A DNA stretch of 9,652 nt. Source: Lachnospira sp. GTDB taxonomy: Bacteria; Bacillota; Clostridia; Lachnospirales; Lachnospiraceae. Position numbers and translations under genes: made by a program. The notes under the pieces were generated by a model, which saw only the letters and a list, made by a program, of their open reading frames with translations, was not told where the DNA came from and made no database searches. The stretch is taken from contig JAGAJD010000200.1 of assembly GCA_017626275.1 (NCBI GenBank), forward strand, positions 1-9,652. Direction: 5' to 3'. How positions within the stretch are numbered: position 1 is the first letter of the stretch; every line of letters starts with the position of its first letter. This document shows, one piece after another, positions 5,465-9,652 of this stretch.

Positions 5465-7834
5465 CTATTTAAAATCTACAATAGTTACGCCTGTGTCGCC
5501 CTCACCGATTTCACCAAGACGGAAAGACTTGATGTAAGGAATTCCGCGAAGATAGGCAGTTACACCGTTTCTCAAAGCACCCGTTCCCTTGCCGTGTACG
5601 ATTCTTACCTGTGGAACATGGGAAATGTAGGCGTCATCTAAATATTTATCCAATTTTGCAACAGCTTCGTCTACCGTAAGTCCCAAAAGGTTAATCTCAG
5701 GAGAAATTGAAGCTGATTTGGACATCTTAATACGGCTTGAGCCGCCAGAAACCTTTGAAGTATTTTTATTTTCGTCAGGATCTTTATAATTTTCAAGTAT
5801 TTCGAGGTTGTTAATTTTAGTTTTTGTGCTTAAACTGCCCATCTGTACAGTGATTTCGCCTTTAGCATTAGGTTTGGCTGTGACGGTTCCTATAAGATTC
5901 ATGCTTAAGACTCTTACATGCATACCTGCCTTAAATTCAGAAATGTCGTGAGCCTTGTGCGCTTTCGGACGGGCTGTCTGTATACTTAGTTTTTCCTGTT
6001 TTTTGTTCATTTTATCACGAATTTCGCTTCGCTGTTTTTCAAGCTCCTTGACCGTCATACCATGCTTATTCATGGTCTTTATCGTCTGGTCGGCATATTC
6101 TTTTGCTTCCTTAAGTATTGAAGCTGCCTCCTCGTTTGCCTTTCTAAGAATCTTGTCCTTCCGCTCGTCAAGACGCTCGGATTTCCTTTTTAACTCTTCC
6201 TTTAGCTGTGAGATTTCCTGCTTGTAAGCGTTAATTTCTTCACGCTCTTTTTCAATGGTAACACGGCTGTTTTCAAGGTCTGAGAGCAAATCCTCAAAAC
6301 GTACATCATCAGAATCCATGCGTGAGGAAGCGTCGTCAATAATATATGACGGAAGACCAAGCTTTTTGGATATGGCAAAAGCGTTACTCTTTCCCGGAAT
6401 ACCGATTAAGAGACGGTAGGTCGGACGCAGCGATTCCACATCAAATTCACAGCATGCATTTTCAACACCCTCTGTCGTGAGCGCATAGACCTTGATTTCA
6501 CTGTAATGGGTTGTTGCCATTGTGGTAATTCCGCGTTTGTGCAAATCATTTAATATTGATATTGCCAGTGCCGCACCTTCGGTTGGGTCAGTTCCTGCGC
6601 CGATTTCATCGAATAAAATAAGACTTTTTTCGTCTGCTTCCTTTAAAATGCTGACGGTATTAGTCATATGGGAAGAAAACGTACTTAAGCTCTGCTCGAT
6701 ACTCTGTTCATCACCGATGTCGGCAAAAATGTTGTCAAAAACGGCAATCTCGGAATGGTCAAGTGCAGGAATGTGAAGTCCTGATTGTGCCATCAGTGTT
6801 AAAAGTCCGACAGTCTTTAGGGAAACTGTCTTACCGCCCGTATTCGGTCCTGTGATAATTAAAAGATTAAAATCCTTTCCCAGATAAATATCAATAGGAA
6901 CAACAGTATGCGGGTCAATCAACGGGTGACGTCCTTTTTTGATATTGATATAGCCGTTAGTATTCATGACAGGGCAGCTACATTTGTAATACTTTGATAA
7001 CTGTCCTTTGGCAAAAATGAAGTCGAGCTTTGTAAGTACCTCCAAATCGGCAGTTATTTCATCTGTAAATTCTGCGGTTTTGGCACTTAAATCAGCAAGA
7101 ATCACCTCAATTTCAGCCTGTTCCTTTAATTCAAGCTCACGTATATCGTTGTTGAGTTTTACAACAGCCGCAGGCTCGATAAAAAGTGTTGAGCCGGTAG
7201 CTGACTGGTCATGTATCATGCCCGGAACCTGCGATTTGTATTCAGCCTTTACAGGAAGACAGTATCTTCCTGAACGCGAGGTGATTACAAAATCCTGAAG
7301 GCAGTTGCGGACGGAAGTGTTGTTTAACAGCTTATTTAATTCAGTGTGTATCCTGTCATTGGCAATTATCATTTGTCTGCGGATACTGCGCAGGTTAGCA
7401 CTTGCGTCATCGCTGATTTCGTCCTCTGAAATGATGCAGTGCTTAATCTGCGTGTTAAGAGGAGTTAAAGGCTCTAAGGCATGAAAATATCCTGAAAGTG
7501 AATCGGTTGTATCCTCATAAAAATTTTTAACTCTGGCGGCGGCAGTCAGAAGAGAACTTACTGCGAGAAGTTCAGTAATGCTTAAGGTACTTCCGACTTC
7601 AAGCCTCTTTACGGAAGCACGAATATCATGTATTCCTCCAAATGAAACACAGCCCTTTGCATATATACGGGAAAGCGCATCGCTTGTCTCGCATAATGCT
7701 GCGTTGACCGAATTAATATCTGTCATCGGTGAAAGCTTTCTTAAAGCTTCTTTTGCCATGTCAGAGGCGGCAAAGGAAACTAATTTGTCTATGATTTTAT
7801 TGTATTCAAGAGTCGTAAAAGACTTTGTATTCAT
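5465..7834 (-). CDS. mutS2: MutS2 ATPase with C-terminal Smr domain
   Basis: A 789-residue protein, full length for the family. It lacks the N-terminal mismatch-recognition domains of MutS. In order it shows the core/clamp helices (about 1-290); the ABC ATPase with Walker A GPNTGGKT at 329-336, signature STFSSHMTN at 384-392, Walker B LILFDEIGAGTD at 405-416 and H-loop TTHYSE at 441-446; a long charged coiled coil (about 520-620); a KOW/SH3-like segment (FKAGMHVRVLS..., about 634-685); and an Smr domain (about 714-789) with HGKGTGALR at 747-755. Family members bind branched DNA and limit recombination. In Bacillus subtilis MutS2 also acts on collided ribosomes. The Smr domain is odd in having INLLG where LDxRG is usual. 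The start is ATG 7834, with GGAGG at 7840-7844. The ATG at 7846 overlaps that site and would add only MEVI. The gene leads the - strand operon. Confidence 0.95.
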   Translation of the reverse strand: MNTKSFTTLEYNKIIDKLVSFAASDMAKEALRKLSPMTDINSVNAALCETSDALSRIYAKGCVSFGGIHDIRASVKRLEVGSTLSITELLAVSSLLTAAARVKNFYEDTTDSLSGYFHALEPLTPLNTQIKHCIISEDEISDDASANLRSIRRQMIIANDRIHTELNKLLNNTSVRNCLQDFVITSRSGRYCLPVKAEYKSQVPGMIHDQSATGSTLFIEPAAVVKLNNDIRELELKEQAEIEVILADLSAKTAEFTDEITADLEVLTKLDFIFAKGQLSKYYKCSCPVMNTNGYINIKKGRHPLIDPHTVVPIDIYLGKDFNLLIITGPNTGGKTVSLKTVGLLTLMAQSGLHIPALDHSEIAVFDNIFADIGDEQSIEQSLSTFSSHMTNTVSILKEADEKSLILFDEIGAGTDPTEGAALAISILNDLHKRGITTMATTHYSEIKVYALTTEGVENACCEFDVESLRPTYRLLIGIPGKSNAFAISKKLGLPSYIIDDASSRMDSDDVRFEDLLSDLENSRVTIEKEREEINAYKQEISQLKEELKRKSERLDERKDKILRKANEEAASILKEAKEYADQTIKTMNKHGMTVKELEKQRSEIRDKMNKKQEKLSIQTARPKAHKAHDISEFKAGMHVRVLSMNLIGTVTAKPNAKGEITVQMGSLSTKTKINNLEILENYKDPDENKNTSKVSGGSSRIKMSKSASISPEINLLGLTVDEAVAKLDKYLDDAYISHVPQVRIVHGKGTGALRNGVTAYLRGIPYIKSFRLGEIGEGDTGVTIVDFK

Positions 7835-7887
7835 AATAACCTCCATTTTGCGGTTTTATTGTCTATTGTACCTCATTTGCGTTTAAA

Positions 7888-7917
7888 ATTCTACATGGGG
7901 GATAGAATAATTTACAA
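7888..7917 (-). promoter_or_regulatory. Candidate sigma-A-type promoter of the mutS2 operon
   Basis: On the - strand TTGTAA (7912-7917, four of six matches to TTGACA) and TAGAAT (7888-7893, five of six matches to TATAAT) are separated by 18 bp. Transcription would start near 7881, leaving a leader of roughly 47 nt before the mutS2 ATG at 7834. A second possible -10, TACAAT at 7865-7870, has only a weak -35 (the same TAGAAT element). Confidence 0.5.
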
Positions 7918-7947
7918 GTATGTCATAAAATGTTCATATCTTTTAGC

Positions 7948-7953
7948 TATAAT
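7948..7953 (+). promoter_or_regulatory. Candidate -10 element for the HtrA-like gene
   Basis: A perfect TATAAT lies on the + strand in the divergent region. No good -35 hexamer sits 16-19 bp upstream, where the sequence is A-rich, and there is no TGn extension. Transcription from here would begin near 7960, just before the GTG at 7967. This favours ATG 8018 as the real start, with a leader of about 57 nt. Confidence 0.42.
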
Positions 7954-8017
7954 AATTTAAAATTTTGTGAAAAGTGGCTTGTCCAATGCAGGAAAAGTCA
8001 GGGAATGGAAAATTAGC

Positions 8018-9280
8018 ATGAGCAATATAGAGAGTCAGGAAGAAGAAGGCTATGCTTTATATACGGAAAAGATTGTGCCAAAGCCGGCAGTAAAGTATAA
8101 GAAGCTGATTTTTGCGGCAAAGTTTGTGTTATTGGCAGTTTTTTTTGGAGTAATAGCAAGTGTCACGGCAGCTTTTGTTTATCCTGTAATAAAAAAAGCG
8201 ATAGATATAGACAGGGAACCGAAGGAGCAGCTTACAATACAAAAAGATGAATATCCTACCGAGGCAGTTGATCCGGAGGGAAATGCGATTCAGCAGACCA
8301 CGGTTTCCGATATTGATGCAGTACCTGTTAAAGCAGAGGAGAGCGGCAGGGGGATTTCTGCGCTTCAGAATGTGGCAGAGCAGGTATTAAGGTCAGTCGT
8401 TACGATTGATACATACAGAACGGACGTTGACAGTATTCTTATGGAAACGGAAAGTGTGACAGAGAATGTCGGCATTATCATAGGACAAGTCAATGGTGAA
8501 TATATTATTTTGACAGGACATCAGTTTGTAAATGACGCTTCATCGCTTGTCGTAAAGCTTACAAGTGCTACCGAGGTGACGGCGCAGCTTAGAGCAAGCA
8601 ATGATACGGCGGGAATTGCGCTGGTAAGCATAAAGGAAAGTGATATTCCTTCTAACGAAAGAGCGGCGCTTGCCATTGCGAAGCTTGATAATTCCTACAA
8701 TGTAAAGCAGGGTGATATTGTGATTGCGGCAGGAAAGCTTTACGGACAGAACAGAGCGGTAGATTATGGGGTCGTGGCAGGAATTACCGCAAAGAGCGGA
8801 ATTGACAATTCATATGAGATTATTAATACAGGACTTGCATATTCAGAGGACGATTATGGCTATCTGTTTAACACTGCAGGTAATGTTATCGGGATTTCCG
8901 TATTAGGTGAGAGAAAAACATTTGCAGCAGTGGGAATTTCCGATTTGAAATCAATGATAGAGGAGTTGTCTAACGGCAACAGGATAGTTTACTTTGGAAT
9001 TAAGGCACAGAATGTAACAGGTACAATGGCAACACTGTACGGATTGCCTGTGGGAATTTATGTGACGGAGGTAGAGCTTGATTCCCCTGCCTATCTGTCA
9101 GGTTTGCAGCCGGGAGACGTAATTACTGAGATTGATGGAAATATGGTTTTGACAATTCAGGCATTTAGTGAGAAACTATATCAGTGCGGTGGTGACAGGG
9201 AGATTCATATAACAGCAAAACGTTTTGGAAATGGCGACTATAAGGAAATGACATTTACAGGTGTGACGACTGTGAGATAA
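8018..9280 (+). CDS. Membrane-anchored HtrA-like (S1C) protein with PDZ domain, probable pseudoprotease
   Basis: With ATG 8018 (GGAAAA a few bases upstream) the protein has 420 residues: a short acidic cytoplasmic tail, one membrane helix (about 30-52), a linker rich in D, E, Q and T, a trypsin-like fold (about 115-315) and a PDZ domain (about 325-412, with LYGLPVGIYVTEV and SGLQPGDVITEIDG). This is the DegP/HtrA layout, which normally degrades or senses misfolded envelope proteins. The trypsin-like part aligns well with the family, but the catalytic positions differ. ILTGHQFV (164-171) stands for ILTNNHVV, GIAL (199-202) for DIAL, and EDDYGYL (277-283) for GNSGGPL. His, Asp and Ser are therefore apparently replaced by Gln, Gly and Asp. 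A role as a scaffold or peptide-binding sensor is inferred. A GTG at 7967 would add 17 residues but lacks a ribosome binding site. The next gene follows after 51 nt. Confidence 0.85.
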   Translation: MSNIESQEEEGYALYTEKIVPKPAVKYKKLIFAAKFVLLAVFFGVIASVTAAFVYPVIKKAIDIDREPKEQLTIQKDEYPTEAVDPEGNAIQQTTVSDIDAVPVKAEESGRGISALQNVAEQVLRSVVTIDTYRTDVDSILMETESVTENVGIIIGQVNGEYIILTGHQFVNDASSLVVKLTSATEVTAQLRASNDTAGIALVSIKESDIPSNERAALAIAKLDNSYNVKQGDIVIAAGKLYGQNRAVDYGVVAGITAKSGIDNSYEIINTGLAYSEDDYGYLFNTAGNVIGISVLGERKTFAAVGISDLKSMIEELSNGNRIVYFGIKAQNVTGTMATLYGLPVGIYVTEVELDSPAYLSGLQPGDVITEIDGNMVLTIQAFSEKLYQCGGDREIHITAKRFGNGDYKEMTFTGVTTVR

Positions 9281-9331
9281 TTATGGATTTTTGACTGCCG
9301 TGTAAAAAATGAAGTAAGGAAAGGAAAGATT

Positions 9332-9652
9332 ATGCATTATATAGAAACATTTAAAGATGGAGACAGAATTTCAGATGTATATCTTTGTAAATCAAAATCA
9401 ACAGCATTGACAAAGGCAGGCAAGGAGTATGAAAATGTAATGCTTCAGGACAAGACAGGACAGATTGATTCAAAAATATGGGATTTGTCATCAGGAGGCA
9501 TATGTGATTTTGACGCAATGGATTATGTTGCAGTTGTGGGACAGGTCACAAGCTTTAACGGAGGATTGCAGTTTAAGATTGAAAGAATAAGAAGAGCAGA
9601 TGAAAATGAATACGTTCAGGAGGATTATATCCCATGCTCTAAGTATAATATA
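9332..9652 (+). CDS. yhaM: 3'-5' exoribonuclease YhaM family, N-terminal part (3' end outside the window)
   Basis: The frame is open from ATG 9332 to the window edge, giving 107 residues. A good ribosome binding site, AAGGAAAGG at 9316-9324, lies 7 nt before the start. The visible portion is the OB-fold nucleic-acid-binding domain: a start resembling YIETFKDGDRISDVYLC, then KSTALTKAGKEYENVMLQDKT followed by QIDSKIWDL, and VAVVGQVTSFNGGLQFKIERI. This matches the opening of YhaM-type (CBF1-like) nucleases, which trim RNA (and single-stranded DNA) from the 3' end with a downstream metal-dependent HD domain. That HD domain is outside the window, so activity is not shown here. The gap of 51 nt from the HtrA-like gene holds no terminator, so the two genes are probably co-transcribed. 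Another OB-fold protein is possible but less likely. Confidence 0.8.
   Translation, partial: MHYIETFKDGDRISDVYLCKSKSTALTKAGKEYENVMLQDKTGQIDSKIWDLSSGGICDFDAMDYVAVVGQVTSFNGGLQFKIERIRRADENEYVQEDYIPCSKYNI

Noticed and set aside
7835..7846. ATG at 7846 as the mutS2 start
   Set aside because: This ATG overlaps the GGAGG that serves the ATG at 7834, and the four extra residues (MEVI) are not needed for the family.
7967..8017. GTG at 7967 as the start of the HtrA-like gene
   Set aside because: There is no ribosome binding site before it, and the candidate -10 at 7948-7953 would place transcription start only a few bases upstream. ATG 8018 has a modest site.
1..9652. Mobile elements, CRISPR repeats, toxin-antitoxin or phage-defence modules
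   Set aside because: No repeats in array form, no terminal inverted repeats and no matching protein motifs were seen on either strand. All sizeable genes fit known housekeeping or signalling families.

Overview
The window looks like chromosomal core DNA from an anaerobic Firmicute, most likely Clostridia of the Lachnospiraceae type. This placement is inferred from the AT-leaning composition, strong AGGAGG-type ribosome binding sites, the presence of MutS2, CheX and a YhaM-type nuclease, and the general look of the proteins. No rRNA, tRNA, transposase, integrase, CRISPR array or phage gene was found. Genes fill almost all of the sequence, and the longest gap is about 180 bases.

Layout. (1) Bases 1-3240 on the + strand are one tightly packed unit: the C-terminal part of an AIR-synthase-related protein, a broken Lrp/AsnC regulator, a class I/II aminotransferase, the CheY-P phosphatase CheX, and the tRNA wobble methyltransferase TrmL. 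Gaps are 40 nt or less, and the regulator and aminotransferase overlap by ATGA. (2) A strong hairpin at 3254-3287 lies between convergent units and probably ends transcription from both sides. (3) Bases 3292-7834 on the - strand form an operon read mutS2, then an OmpR-type response regulator, then its sensor histidine kinase. (4) A short divergent promoter region (7835-8017) precedes (5) a + strand pair: a membrane-anchored HtrA-like protein with a PDZ domain, and the start of a YhaM-type 3'-5' exoribonuclease that runs off the window.

Functional view. The left unit mixes a local regulator with amino-acid metabolism, chemotaxis and tRNA modification. The Lrp/AsnC gene and the aminotransferase are the only pair with an obvious regulatory logic. 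The - strand unit joins a MutS2 ATPase (recombination control or ribosome-collision rescue) to a complete two-component system. The right unit joins an envelope PDZ protein to an RNA-decay enzyme.

The points most worth a second look are an in-frame TAA that separates the DNA-binding and effector domains of the Lrp/AsnC gene, an HtrA-like protein that appears to have lost all three catalytic residues, and a MutS2 whose Smr domain lacks the usual LDxR/LDxH-type acidic motif. No wholly new multi-gene system was evident. The rest reads as ordinary housekeeping content.
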